Assembly (NCBI RefSeq): GCF_905201705.1
Contig: NZ_CAJKOX010000026.1
Coordinates: 1 to 63,882, forward strand
Direction: 5' to 3'
DNA length: 63,882 bases
Source of the DNA: an uncultured Marvinbryantia sp.
GTDB taxonomy: Bacteria; Bacillota; Clostridia; Lachnospirales; Lachnospiraceae
Translations under genes and position numbers: made by a program
Notes under the pieces: generated by a model
The model's input: the letters and a program-made list of their open reading frames with translations, nothing else
Database searches by the model: none
What the model was told of the DNA's origin: nothing
Shown: piece by piece, positions 9,167 to 17,438 of the stretch
Layout: every line of letters begins with the position of its first letter
Position numbering within the stretch: the stretch's first letter is position 1

Positions 9167-9200
9167 TTGACAAAATCAACTATTATCCATATAATAGTTG
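9167..9200 (+). promoter_or_regulatory. Consensus promoter with palindromic MarR operator
   Basis: TTGACA (9167-9172) and TATAAT (9190-9195) are separated by exactly 17 bp, a perfect sigma-A promoter. A perfect 10-bp inverted repeat (CAACTATTAT at 9177-9186 and ATAATAGTTG at 9191-9200) fills the spacer and covers the -10. It lies directly upstream of a MarR-family gene, so autorepression by that protein is the natural reading. Confidence 0.85.
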
Positions 9201-9226
9201 ATATAGTCCACTAACGGGAGAAAATT

Positions 9227-9658
9227 ATGAACAAGACAATTGCAAAAATCAGAGCCTTCAATCGTTTTTATATGCCTTCCATGAATTTGCTGGGAGATCA
9301 TTACCTCGGCTCAGAATATTCTGTAACGGAAGCCAGGGTATTTTTTGAGATATACGAGAACGAAGGATGTAATGCGGCGCACATTGCTCAACTGATGAAT
9401 ATTGACAAGAGCTATCTGAGCCGCATAATAAAGAAACATGAAAAGAGCGGATATATCCATAGGGAACGCTCTGCAGAGGACAGTCGTTCCTATCATCTTT
9501 TTCTGACGGATGATGGAAAGGACTGTGCGGAAGATCTCATTCGTAAATCAAATGAGGAAATCGCGAAAGTGATCAGGGGCTTATCCTCAGAGGAAGAACA
9601 GCAATTGACCGGGGCGCTGGAGACCATTACAAGATTATTACGCAAAGGGAGTGAATGA
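9227..9658 (+). CDS. MarR family transcriptional regulator
   Basis: At 143 residues this is a standard MarR-size protein. The winged helix is visible as CNAAHIAQLMNIDKSYLSRI, followed by the wing EKSGYIHRERSAEDSR (the conserved D-R pair of MarR wings). N- and C-terminal helices would dimerise. It is likely an autorepressor at 9167-9200. Its stop overlaps the start of a GNAT gene (ATGA), giving a MarR-acetyltransferase pair; whether the acetyltransferase is regulated in response to its own substrate is inference. Confidence 0.88.
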   Translation: MNKTIAKIRAFNRFYMPSMNLLGDHYLGSEYSVTEARVFFEIYENEGCNAAHIAQLMNIDKSYLSRIIKKHEKSGYIHRERSAEDSRSYHLFLTDDGKDCAEDLIRKSNEEIAKVIRGLSSEEEQQLTGALETITRLLRKGSE

Positions 9659-10119
9659 TTATGAGAATTGTACCCTATGATCTTAAGTATAAAAATGATT
9701 TTATAGAAATGAATAAAGCATGGATTTCAGAAATGTTTGAAATGGAGCCAGAGGACGAGCGGGAACTGGGAAGCATAGAGCCGTATATCGAAAAAGGAGG
9801 CCAGATTTTTTTCGCTCTGGATGAAAAAGAGAGGGCTATGGCCTGCTGCATGATTGCCCCGCGTGAAGATGGTGATTGGGAGATTATGAAGTTTGCTGCC
9901 CGTGGAATGTACACAGGTACCGGCGCCGGGAGCGCATGTCTCAAGGCGTGCATTGATTACGCTAAAAAACTGCGGCTTCCGAAAATCATTATTGTTTCCA
10001 ATCACGAGTGTACCCATGCCGTCCATCTTTATCGGAAATTTGGATTTGAAGAAATCCCTGTGGATAAGGAACGGTTTCCATTTGACCGGGCAGATATTGC
10101 ATTTGAGATGACGCTATAA
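9655..10119 (+). CDS. GNAT family N-acetyltransferase
   Basis: A GNAT fold of about 152-154 residues. The acetyl-CoA loop is present in a variant form (YTGTGAGSACLKACIDYAK near 80-98) and the C-terminal HAVHLYRKFGFEEIP is the usual GNAT motif B. Starts at 9655 (ATGA overlap with marR) and 9661 are both in frame; AAGGGAG upstream fits either, slightly better 9661. It is co-transcribed with the MarR gene. The substrate is unknown. Confidence 0.82.
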   Translation: MIMRIVPYDLKYKNDFIEMNKAWISEMFEMEPEDERELGSIEPYIEKGGQIFFALDEKERAMACCMIAPREDGDWEIMKFAARGMYTGTGAGSACLKACIDYAKKLRLPKIIIVSNHECTHAVHLYRKFGFEEIPVDKERFPFDRADIAFEMTL

Positions 10120-10200
10120 TATGATGATAAGCAAATAAAAAGGGAAATACTCATCCATCAAGCGCCGGAGTACAACCGATGAGCGCCATTTATGTTGCCC

Positions 10201-11088
10201 CTACTGTTTTTGTGTTTTCCCTCTGTACTCAGAAAGGAACAGGCCGATCAGTGTGAGAATCGTACCAACACCGGACATCACGGTTACTTGTTCGTTCAGG
10301 ATAAGGGCAGATGTGACAACCGTGATAACCGGAACCAGGTAAATGTAAATGCTTGTTTTGACAGCACCCAGAATCTTCACAGCCATGTTCCAGGTGACGA
10401 AACAGAGTGCGGATGCGCCCAATCCTAAGAAGATCAGATTCCCCAGGTAGACTGGATTTGCGAACCGTTCTGCTCCAATGCGGCAGTCAAACAGGAAGAG
10501 TGCAGGTATCATAAATACGATCCCATAAGCAAATACCCGCCTTGTGGTCTGGACGGTGTGATATCCAAAACTGCTGATTTTCCGGGTGAGTACAGAGTAG
10601 CAGGCCCACACGACTGCCGCAGCTACGGCCAGCAAGTCTCCGATGGGATTTAACTGCATCTTTGCTCCGTTAAAGCTGATCAGGCAGATGCCGGCCATCG
10701 CAACTATAAATCCGATGAAGAAATTTGCGCGCAGCTTTTCTTCCTTTGTGACCAGGTGGGTGAGCATTGCCGTGAAAAAGGGTGCTATGGAGATGATCAC
10801 ACCCACGTTGGAAGCCATTGTATAAGTCAGGGCAATGTTCTCCAGCAGATAATACAGGCACACACCGCACAGTCCCGCCGCTGCAAAGACAGCCTCCTGC
10901 CGTTTGTTAGTACCTCTCATCCGATGGGGATAGACGATCAGCAATGCCAGAAATCCCAGAACAAACCGGAAGAACAGGATTTCTATCGGTTCAAAATCCA
11001 CTAACAGCACCTTGGTGGAGATGAAGGTAGTTCCCCATATCAAGATCGTTACCAGTGCCGCCAGATGCCCGGCTGCTTTTTTACTCAT
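10201..11088 (-). CDS. EamA/DMT-family permease
   Basis: A 295-residue membrane protein with about ten hydrophobic segments in two EamA repeats, beginning AALVTILIWGTTFISTKVLL. The second repeat begins around residue 150 (LAVAAAVVWACYSVLTRK). The family exports amino acids, nucleosides or drugs. The start overlaps the 3' end of the AraC gene by 8 bp, so they are one transcript with the regulator first. Confidence 0.85.
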   Translation of the reverse strand: MSKKAAGHLAALVTILIWGTTFISTKVLLVDFEPIEILFFRFVLGFLALLIVYPHRMRGTNKRQEAVFAAAGLCGVCLYYLLENIALTYTMASNVGVIISIAPFFTAMLTHLVTKEEKLRANFFIGFIVAMAGICLISFNGAKMQLNPIGDLLAVAAAVVWACYSVLTRKISSFGYHTVQTTRRVFAYGIVFMIPALFLFDCRIGAERFANPVYLGNLIFLGLGASALCFVTWNMAVKILGAVKTSIYIYLVPVITVVTSALILNEQVTVMSGVGTILTLIGLFLSEYRGKTQKQ

Positions 11089-11914
11089 TCGGTGTTTCCT
11101 CCTTCTCTAAAAATATATCACGGTAAAGACCCGGAGCCAGTCCGATAAACCGGTTGAAATAGTTCGTGAAATGGCTCTGGTCGGAAAAGCCTGTCTGCAT
11201 AGCTGCCTCTATCGGAGGTACGCCCTGTTCCAGAAGTTTCTTTGCTTTGCCGATCCGTATGTTTTCCAGGTAGCTGTATGGCGTGACGCCTTTGGATCTG
11301 GTAAAGGCCCTAAGCAGTGTGGATTTGCTGAGACCGGCATAGCGGCAGATCTGGTCTAAATAAATCCGGTCAGCGAAGTGCTGCTCCATAAAAGCGCAGG
11401 CCTTTTCAATTTCCTTCGGGCATTCCGGGATGCAGCTTGGGGAGGGCTGCCCGTACCGTTGGATCAGCAGGGATATGAGGAGCAGCAGAGTTTCTTCCTT
11501 ACCGAACTCACAGGAGCCTTTCATGACCAGTTCGTGGAGCGGATGCAGATAACAGGTCACTTCCTCATCGAAGATCACGGTTTTGGAAAAGACGGGGAGT
11601 TCCCTTCTCCCGGCCACTTCTTCTGCCAGATCCAGCATGACTTCTTTGGTAATGTTGAACCCCCGGTAATCCAACGTACCTTCATCACTCTGTACACAGG
11701 CATGATTGTCTCCGGGATTGAATAAAAGAATATTGCCCTTTTTTAAGGCGTATTCCTGATTTCTGCAAGACAGTACACGCTGTCCGTCCTCGATAAATCC
11801 AATTACATAATAGTCATGGAAGTGGTTTGGAAATGGCTGCACGATTCCCTCAAAACGATATGCCTCAATCCGAAGCTCATCATCGTAAACCACCGTCCGT
11901 ATTTCTTTTTTCAT
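11081..11914 (-). CDS. AraC family regulator with N-terminal cupin
   Basis: The 277-residue protein has an N-terminal cupin-like sensor (FPNHFHDYYVIGFIEDGQR) and a C-terminal double helix-turn-helix (RIYLDQICRYAGLSKSTLLR, then FSDQSHFTNYFNRFIGLAPG). ATG 11914 is chosen because GGAGGAA lies 5-11 bp upstream; an in-frame ATG at 11941 has no ribosome site. It probably controls the adjacent exporter in response to a small ligand. Confidence 0.85.
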   Translation of the reverse strand: MKKEIRTVVYDDELRIEAYRFEGIVQPFPNHFHDYYVIGFIEDGQRVLSCRNQEYALKKGNILLFNPGDNHACVQSDEGTLDYRGFNITKEVMLDLAEEVAGRRELPVFSKTVIFDEEVTCYLHPLHELVMKGSCEFGKEETLLLLISLLIQRYGQPSPSCIPECPKEIEKACAFMEQHFADRIYLDQICRYAGLSKSTLLRAFTRSKGVTPYSYLENIRIGKAKKLLEQGVPPIEAAMQTGFSDQSHFTNYFNRFIGLAPGLYRDIFLEKEETPNE

Positions 11915-12000
11915 GTGTGTTTCCTCCGTGTTGATTACCATTGTAGCATTTCAAAATGCAAAAGGCTTGTAAAATATCTTCATTTTTCACGGCGCACAAA

Positions 12001-12042
12001 AAAATCCGCAGAAACTTCCCGAAAGAAGTCCTGCGGATTTTT
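12001..12042 (-). terminator. Intrinsic terminator after GH27
   Basis: An 11-bp stem (CTGCGGATTTT with AAAATCCGCAG) encloses a 19-nt loop that can itself fold, with T-runs on both sides. It starts one base after the stop of the alpha-galactosidase gene and isolates it from the AraC gene downstream. Confidence 0.85.
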
Positions 12043-13350
12043 CTATGCCTCAATCGCGTACAGCGCGCATCCGTGCGGCGGAAGCTCCGCCTGGATGCAG
12101 TCGTTTGTGCAGCGGGAAATCTTTCCGTCCCAGAGGTCGCGCAGACGGCACGCATCCTGTGAAAGCTCCAGTTCCGTGAGCGGTACGGAGATGGTTTTGG
12201 TATCGTCGGAAAGATTAAAGAGCGCCGCGCAGGTTTTTCCGTCGGCGGGATCTCTGGAAACCCAGACGGCTTCCTCGTCGCTGCGCAGCACCTGCCGCCG
12301 CTGACGCTCCGGGGTGCACAGGGAAAGCACTTCCTCGTTTGTCAGCAGCGAGAGCGTCCAGTCGTCAAGCTTTGTCATCTCAGCGCCGAGCATCAGCGGG
12401 GAACCGAAGATGCACCAGAGCGTCATCATGGTGCGCTGCTCTTCGTGCGTGAAGTTTGTGGTCCGTTCTTCGCCGAAACCCTTGCCGACCTTGCTGAGCG
12501 GCAGCATATCGCAGTCCGGGTAGCAGCCCGCGGATACGTGGTTCTGCCAGAGCTCGCAGCGCCGGAACATATTTTTCAGAAGCGTCCAATTATCCCAGAA
12601 GTCATCGGTGATGCGCCACATGTTGGCGTATTTTTCATAGTGCCAGGCCTTGTCGATCAGCGCCGGACCGGGGGAGAGCGAGAGCACGATCGGTCTGCCG
12701 CACTTTTGGATGGCCTTTGCAAGCATTTCGATCTCATAGCAGGCGGCGTAGCTGCCCTCACCGTAGCGGTTCTGATTATTGGTGTTGCAGATGTCGTCGC
12801 ACTTGACGAAATCCACGCCCCAGGAGGCGTAAAGCTCCATAAGAGAATCATAGTACGCCTGTCCGGCTTCGTTATTGCGCAGACCGTACATATCCGGGTT
12901 CCAGAGGCAGATGGAGGACGGATCGGCGGCAAGGTCGGCAGTCAGAGGGCAGTTTTTAATAGCCGTGTGATTGTGGGCGGCCGCCCGCGGAATGCCTCTC
13001 ATAATATGGATACCAAATTTCAGACCGAGGCTGTGGATGTACTCTGCCAGCGGGGCAAACCCGGCGCCGCCGACGGAGGACGGGAAGCGTTCGGGATCCG
13101 GCAGCAGCCGGGAATATTCGTCCATCTCGACGGGCGCAAAGGGAATATACTGGAACTGATCGCGCATAGAGCCTGCCTTGTGAGCGTACCATTCGATATC
13201 CACCACAATATATTCCCATCCATATTTTTTCAGATGCTCCGCCATGAACGCGGCGTTTGCGCGGACATCGGCTTCGGTGACAGTCGTGTCGTAGTAGTCA
13301 TAGCTGTTCCAGCCCATGGGCGGAAGCGGGGCAAATGTATTTTTATTCAT
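12043..13350 (-). CDS. Alpha-galactosidase, glycoside hydrolase family 27
   Basis: GH27 enzymes remove terminal alpha-galactose with retention. The 435-residue protein opens with PPMGWNSYDYYD, the family signature after the first strand. The nucleophile is the Asp of VDFVKCDDICN and the acid/base the Asp of WRITDDFWDNW. A C-terminal beta-sandwich follows from about residue 345. There is no signal peptide, so it acts on imported oligosaccharides or needs lysis. ATG 13350 is preceded by AAGGAGGC. The promoter carries a cre-like site (13366-13379) and a 22-bp tandem duplication. Confidence 0.9.
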   Translation of the reverse strand: MNKNTFAPLPPMGWNSYDYYDTTVTEADVRANAAFMAEHLKKYGWEYIVVDIEWYAHKAGSMRDQFQYIPFAPVEMDEYSRLLPDPERFPSSVGGAGFAPLAEYIHSLGLKFGIHIMRGIPRAAAHNHTAIKNCPLTADLAADPSSICLWNPDMYGLRNNEAGQAYYDSLMELYASWGVDFVKCDDICNTNNQNRYGEGSYAACYEIEMLAKAIQKCGRPIVLSLSPGPALIDKAWHYEKYANMWRITDDFWDNWTLLKNMFRRCELWQNHVSAGCYPDCDMLPLSKVGKGFGEERTTNFTHEEQRTMMTLWCIFGSPLMLGAEMTKLDDWTLSLLTNEEVLSLCTPERQRRQVLRSDEEAVWVSRDPADGKTCAALFNLSDDTKTISVPLTELELSQDACRLRDLWDGKISRCTNDCIQAELPPHGCALYAIEA

Positions 13351-13365
13351 GTGATGAGGCCTCCT

Positions 13366-13379
13366 TGAAAACGTTTTGT
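13366..13379. promoter_or_regulatory. cre-like catabolite-repression operator
   Basis: TGAAAACGTTTTGT matches the CcpA consensus TGWAARCGYTWWCW at 13 of 14 positions and has the AAAACGTTTT palindrome of LacI-family sites. It lies between the promoter and ribosome site of the alpha-galactosidase gene, where bound protein would block transcription. A dedicated LacI-type repressor could use it instead of CcpA. Confidence 0.6.
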
Positions 13380-13383
13380 CCCT

Positions 13384-13389
13384 ATTATA
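13384..13389 (-). promoter_or_regulatory. -10 element of the GH27 promoter
   Basis: On the minus strand TATAAT is followed 33 bp later by the gene's start codon. Seventeen bases upstream is TTTCCA, a weak -35 inside the 22-bp tandem repeat. The weak -35 suggests help from an activator. Confidence 0.5.
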
Positions 13390-13432
13390 ACCGAATCTGA
13401 AAAAAATGGAAACCGAATCTGAAAAAAATGGA
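13389..13432. repeat. 22-bp tandem duplication in the GH27 promoter
   Basis: The unit AACCGAATCTG followed by AAAAAAATGGA occurs twice without interruption (13389-13410, 13411-13432). It covers the -35 region on the minus strand, so the duplication repeats that region and could change promoter strength or provide two regulator sites. Confidence 0.85.
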
Positions 13433-13631
13433 AGTGTTTGACATTGCAAATTTTTTGTGATAAGGTGTAAGAAAGAAATTTCATTTGTTCAGGGAGTTAT
13501 CATGAGCTGGAGAAGAATCGTTATCTTTAAATTTAAAGGAAACATTTGATTTTTTCCGGCTACCAGTCTGCCCTTTTTCAGGGCGTTTTCCAGAAATAAC
13601 AGTTAAAATTGAAAAATGCAGTGCAGCGGCG

Positions 13632-13658
13632 GTTACTGTGAACGACGTGAACAGTAAC
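13632..13658. repeat. 27-bp palindromic dispersed repeat, copy 1
   Basis: GTTACTGTGAAC, then GAC, then GTGAACAGTAAC. The ends form an inverted repeat (GTTACTGT with ACAGTAAC). Near-identical copies lie at 16130-16156 and, inverted, at 50520-50546. This copy sits 60 bp upstream of the MFS transporter gene. Confidence 0.85.
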
Positions 13659-13718
13659 CAGCGCAGGATCAGTGCGTGTTTTTGTGCTGCGCTTCACAGG
13701 GAAAAGGAGAGAACTTCG

Positions 13719-14924
13719 ATGAACAATATAAAGAGACAGACACGCCTTCTGTATATGTATGAAGCGTTTTGCAGCTTCCGGATGGTGGACGTGGTGTGGG
13801 TGATTTTTCTGCTTGGGCGTGGATTTTCGCTGGCGCAGGTGGGGCTTGCGGAGGGCGTTTTCCATGTGACGAGCATGATTTTTGAGATTCCGAGCGGTAT
13901 GGCGGCGGATCTGTTCGGCAGGAAGCGGACGCTGCTGCTGTCCGGGATCGCCGGTATGTGTTCCGGCGTTTTTATGGCGCTGGACGGATGGAGCGGCTGG
14001 ATTTATATGGGAATGATTTTTTCAGCGCTGAGTTTCAATCTGACGTCCGGGACGGAGGAGGCGCTCGCATACGACAGCCTTCTTGAAGCAGGCTGTGCGG
14101 AGACATATAAAGGGGTACGGTCAAAAATGAGCGTGACAGGGCGCGTATTCAGTGCGCTGTCCTGCACGTTAAGCCCCGTTGCGATCGCGCTTGGCTACCA
14201 GTACACGTATTTTCTGGCGGTATTGCTGAATTTATGCGCGTTTCTCTGTGTGATGGGAATGCAGGAACCGCATGTCACGCAGGAACAGAAACAGCGCGGC
14301 AGACACGGCTTTCGTGAGATGGGAGTGCGGCTGAAGCATCATGTTTTGGATACGCTGCATTTTATGAGAAAGCATCCGGGGACGATGGGAAAACTGTTTG
14401 CGGACGCAGCGGTGGCGTGCCCGTGCTATCTGACGATGATGTACCTGCAGGAGCATCTTGTAAACTGCGGATGGCCGGAAAAGTGGATCGGGATGCCGCT
14501 GCTGCTGATCCCGCTGGCGGGAGCGGCCGGAGCGCGTCTGGCGGCAAAAAGTAAAATGCGGCTGCTTTATGTGCTTATTTTGTGCGGCCTGCTTGGCGGA
14601 GCCGGGACATATCTTACCGGAAGCCGGACGATCGTTATCATATTAGCCGGCGCCTGCGTCATGCGGGCGTGCGAGGGCTTTTCCGAGGTGGCGGTCAGTG
14701 AGAATGTGAACCGCGAATTCTCAAGCGACCAGAGAGCGACGCTGATCAGTGTGGACAGTATGCTGTATTCCGTGCTGATGGTGCTGGCAAGCCCCGTGAC
14801 CGGGTATCTTGGGGAGCGTTATTCCGTCACAGTGACGTTTCATGTGCTGGGCGGTGTGCTGCTGTGCGCGGCGCTGCTGCTGGGGGCAGCGTATGCGATA
14901 CGTCGGAGTAAGATCTGTTCATAA
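13719..14924 (+). CDS. MFS transporter
   Basis: A 401-residue protein with about twelve hydrophobic segments. The MFS loop 2-3 signature is seen as GMAADLFGRKRTLL near residue 55. An acidic pair is present in the fifth helix region (GTEEALAYDSLLE). This subgroup of small MFS proteins in Firmicutes is usually annotated as a drug or sugar efflux carrier. ATG 13719 has AAAGGAGA 7 bp upstream; the frame is open further upstream through the 27-bp repeat but has no better start. Confidence 0.82.
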   Translation: MNNIKRQTRLLYMYEAFCSFRMVDVVWVIFLLGRGFSLAQVGLAEGVFHVTSMIFEIPSGMAADLFGRKRTLLLSGIAGMCSGVFMALDGWSGWIYMGMIFSALSFNLTSGTEEALAYDSLLEAGCAETYKGVRSKMSVTGRVFSALSCTLSPVAIALGYQYTYFLAVLLNLCAFLCVMGMQEPHVTQEQKQRGRHGFREMGVRLKHHVLDTLHFMRKHPGTMGKLFADAAVACPCYLTMMYLQEHLVNCGWPEKWIGMPLLLIPLAGAAGARLAAKSKMRLLYVLILCGLLGGAGTYLTGSRTIVIILAGACVMRACEGFSEVAVSENVNREFSSDQRATLISVDSMLYSVLMVLASPVTGYLGERYSVTVTFHVLGGVLLCAALLLGAAYAIRRSKICS

Positions 14925-14955
14925 AACCTGAAGAAAAGGAAAATTTAACCTGCCG

Positions 14956-15019
14956 TTAAGTTTCCGAACTTAAAATTAACAATCCCTCCATTGAGCATCG
15001 CAAGGCAGTCTGCTATAGT
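14956..15019 (+). promoter_or_regulatory. Promoter and upstream palindrome of the HTH-TPR gene
   Basis: TTGAGC (14991-14996) and TATAGT (15014-15019) are 17 bp apart. Eighteen bases upstream of the -35 is an inverted repeat TTAAGTT-TCCG-AACTTAA (14956-14973), a candidate operator. Confidence 0.6.
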
Positions 15020-15060
15020 AAAGGTAACCCGGGAAAATCGCAAAAAAGGAGGGCAAATAT

Positions 15061-16155
15061 ATGCCGATCAATACAGTTATCCGTGAAAGGCGCAAGGCGC
15101 TTGGGCTGACACAGGAGCAGGTGGCAGAGCAGCTTGGCGTGACGGCTCCGGCGGTGAACAAATGGGAGAAGGGGAGCACTTACCCGGACATCACGCTGGT
15201 GGCAGCGCTTGCGCGTTTGCTAAAGGTGGACCTGAACACGCTGCTGTGCTTCCGGGAGACACTGACGCAGCAGGAAATAAACAATTATATGGAAGGGGTC
15301 GCAAGGAAAATCGGGAAAAACGGCATTGAGGCGGGCTTTTCGCTGGCAGAAAGCCGGATAAAGGAATACCCGAACTGCGGGGCGCTCATTGAGGGAATGG
15401 CTACCCTGCTGGATGGGAGCATTATCATGGCGGATCTCTCCGGCGAGGAGAAGGGCGGCTATCAGGAACGTTTGAGAGCGCTGTATGAGCAGGCAATGCA
15501 TTGTGACGATGAGGATGTCCGCAGGCGGGCGGGCTATATGACGGCATCAAAATATCTGCACAGCAAAGAATATGAAAAGGTGCAGGAGATCATTGACCAG
15601 CTTCCGGAGACGGATCTGATCGATAAAAATATGCTGCAGGCGGATCTGTGGAAGGAGCAGGGGAAATATGCGGAAGCGCTGAAGCTTGTGGAGAAGATGG
15701 TGCTGCAGCAGAACGTCGGGGTGATGGGAAATTTCTGGAGAATGATCGATCTGGAGCTTGCAATGGGAAATGAGGAAAATGCCAGAAGGCTTGCCCAAAA
15801 GGCGCAGGAGGTGGCAAAAACATATGATATGTGGGGGTATAATGGTCTGGTAGGGTTTCACACACTGGCGCTGAAACAGCAGAATGTGGAAGAAAGCCTT
15901 AAAATTCTGGACCAGATGCTGGAGCAGACGTATCTTCCGTGGAAAATGAATGAATCCGTGCTGTATCATGTGCTTTACCAGGATTACCAAGAGGCCGCGG
16001 CAAATGTAACGATGGCGGAAAAAATCCTGCCGCCTCTTCTGGCAGAGCTGGAGGGCAGTCCGGAGTATGATTTTTTGCGCCCGCATGAGGAATTTCAAAA
16101 GCTGATCGGGCGTTACCGCAGAAGGCTGGGTTGCTGTGAACAAAGTGAACAGTAA
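15061..16155 (+). CDS. HTH (XRE) regulator with TPR-like domain
   Basis: Residues 5-60 are an XRE helix-turn-helix (RRKALGLTQEQVAEQLGVTA, then VNKWEKGSTYPD). The remaining ~300 residues are helical repeats with TPR-like spacing (EYEKVQEIIDQLPE; KYAEALKLVEKM). This layout is common in Lachnospiraceae regulators and in peptide-sensing Rgg/PlcR-type proteins, but no cognate peptide gene is evident here. The final eight codons and stop are supplied by a copy of the 27-bp repeat (16130-16156), so the C-terminus has been replaced or extended by a repeat insertion. Confidence 0.8.
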   Translation: MPINTVIRERRKALGLTQEQVAEQLGVTAPAVNKWEKGSTYPDITLVAALARLLKVDLNTLLCFRETLTQQEINNYMEGVARKIGKNGIEAGFSLAESRIKEYPNCGALIEGMATLLDGSIIMADLSGEEKGGYQERLRALYEQAMHCDDEDVRRRAGYMTASKYLHSKEYEKVQEIIDQLPETDLIDKNMLQADLWKEQGKYAEALKLVEKMVLQQNVGVMGNFWRMIDLELAMGNEENARRLAQKAQEVAKTYDMWGYNGLVGFHTLALKQQNVEESLKILDQMLEQTYLPWKMNESVLYHVLYQDYQEAAANVTMAEKILPPLLAELEGSPEYDFLRPHEEFQKLIGRYRRRLGCCEQSEQ

Positions 16156-16156
16156 C
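16130..16156. repeat. 27-bp dispersed repeat, copy 2, inside a coding end
   Basis: GTTGCTGTGAAC, AAA, GTGAACAGTAAC: three differences from copy 1. In frame it encodes CCEQSEQ and the TAA stop of the HTH-TPR protein. Confidence 0.85.
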
Positions 16157-16191
16157 AAGGCTGGCGGAGAGCGGAAAGTGAGCGGTTCCCC

Positions 16192-16220
16192 TTGCATTTT
16201 GGAGAAAATTTTAGTATAAC
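16192..16220 (+). promoter_or_regulatory. Promoter of the malic enzyme gene
   Basis: TTGCAT (16192-16197) and TATAAC (16215-16220) with a 17-bp spacer, 31 bp upstream of the start codon. Confidence 0.6.
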
Positions 16221-16250
16221 AAAATAAAAGAAATGCAGGAGGGAAAAACT

Positions 16251-17423
16251 ATGAACTATGCAGAAGAGTCGCTGAAGCTGCACGCAGACTGGAAAGGCAA
16301 GATCGAGGTCGTTTCCAGAGTGCCGGTGTCCACGAAGGACGATCTTTCGCTGGCATACACGCCGGGTGTGGCGCAGCCCTGTCTGGAAATTCAGAAGGAT
16401 ATAAACAAATCTTATGAGCTGACAAGGAGACACAATCTCTGCGCCGTCATCACGGACGGCTCGGCGGTGCTCGGGCTTGGCGATGTCGGACCGGAGGCGG
16501 GAATGCCGGTCATGGAGGGCAAGTGCGTGCTGTTCAAGTCCTTTGGAGACGTGGATGCTTTTCCGCTTTGCGTGAAAACAAAGGACGTCGACGAATTTGT
16601 CAATACGGTTGCGCTGATCTCCGGTTCCTTCGGCGGCATCAATCTGGAGGATATCTCAGCGCCGCGCTGCTTCGAGATCGAGCGCAAATTAAAGGAACGC
16701 TGTGATATCCCGATCTTCCATGACGACCAGCACGGCACGGCGGTGATCACGCTTGCCGGTCTGATGAACGCGCTGAAGGTGGTCGGAAAGAAAAAAGAGG
16801 ACGTAAAGGTCGTGACCTCCGGTGCGGGCGCGGCGGCGATTTCCATCGTGAAGCTGCTGCTGGCGGCAGGCTTCCGGAATGTTACCATGTGCGACCGCAA
16901 GGGCGCTATCTACGCGGGTCGTGATGGTCTGAACTGGATCAAGGAAGAGATGGCGCAGGTGACGAACCTGGAGAAAAAAACGGGCACGCTGGCGGATATG
17001 CTGGCGGGCGCGGATATTTTTATCGGCGTTTCCGCACCGGGCACGGTGACGACGGAGATGGTGAAAACGATGAACCGCGACGCGATTATTTTTGCCTGCG
17101 CCAACCCGACGCCGGAGATCTTTCCGGAGGACGCAAAGGCGGGCGGCGCGAAGGTGATCGCTACCGGGCGCAGCGATTTCCCGAATCAGATTAATAACGT
17201 GCTGGCATTTCCGGGAATCTTCCGCGGCGCTTTTGATGTGCGGGCAAGCGATATCAACGAGGAGATGAAGATGGCTGCGGCGAAGGCGCTGGCGGATCTG
17301 ATCACGGAGGATGAGCTGGATGCGGAGCATATCATTCCGTATGCGTTTGATCCGAAGGTGGGACCGGCGGTGGCTGCGGCGGTCGCGCAGGCGGCGCGGG
17401 CAAGCGGCGTTGCGCGCATTTAA
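16251..17423 (+). CDS. NAD(P)-dependent malic enzyme
   Basis: The enzyme decarboxylates malate to pyruvate, yielding NAD(P)H. The 390-residue protein is the short bacterial form without a phosphotransacetylase domain. Visible landmarks are SLAYTPGVAQPC near residue 35, the substrate/metal segment IPIFHDDQHGTAV near 155, the nucleotide-binding VVTSGAGAAAISI near 190, and FACANPTPEIFPEDA near 283. ATG 16251 has AGGAGGG 9 bp upstream; an in-frame ATG at 16233 lacks one. Cytidine deaminase follows 15 bp later and likely shares its transcript. Confidence 0.93.
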   Translation: MNYAEESLKLHADWKGKIEVVSRVPVSTKDDLSLAYTPGVAQPCLEIQKDINKSYELTRRHNLCAVITDGSAVLGLGDVGPEAGMPVMEGKCVLFKSFGDVDAFPLCVKTKDVDEFVNTVALISGSFGGINLEDISAPRCFEIERKLKERCDIPIFHDDQHGTAVITLAGLMNALKVVGKKKEDVKVVTSGAGAAAISIVKLLLAAGFRNVTMCDRKGAIYAGRDGLNWIKEEMAQVTNLEKKTGTLADMLAGADIFIGVSAPGTVTTEMVKTMNRDAIIFACANPTPEIFPEDAKAGGAKVIATGRSDFPNQINNVLAFPGIFRGAFDVRASDINEEMKMAAAKALADLITEDELDAEHIIPYAFDPKVGPAVAAAVAQAARASGVARI

Positions 17424-17438
17424 AACGGAGGGAAAAGC

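Noticed and set aside
12445..13368. A 307-codon plus-strand frame over the alpha-galactosidase
   Set aside because: The minus strand holds a complete GH27 enzyme with catalytic residues and ribosome site; the plus frame has none.
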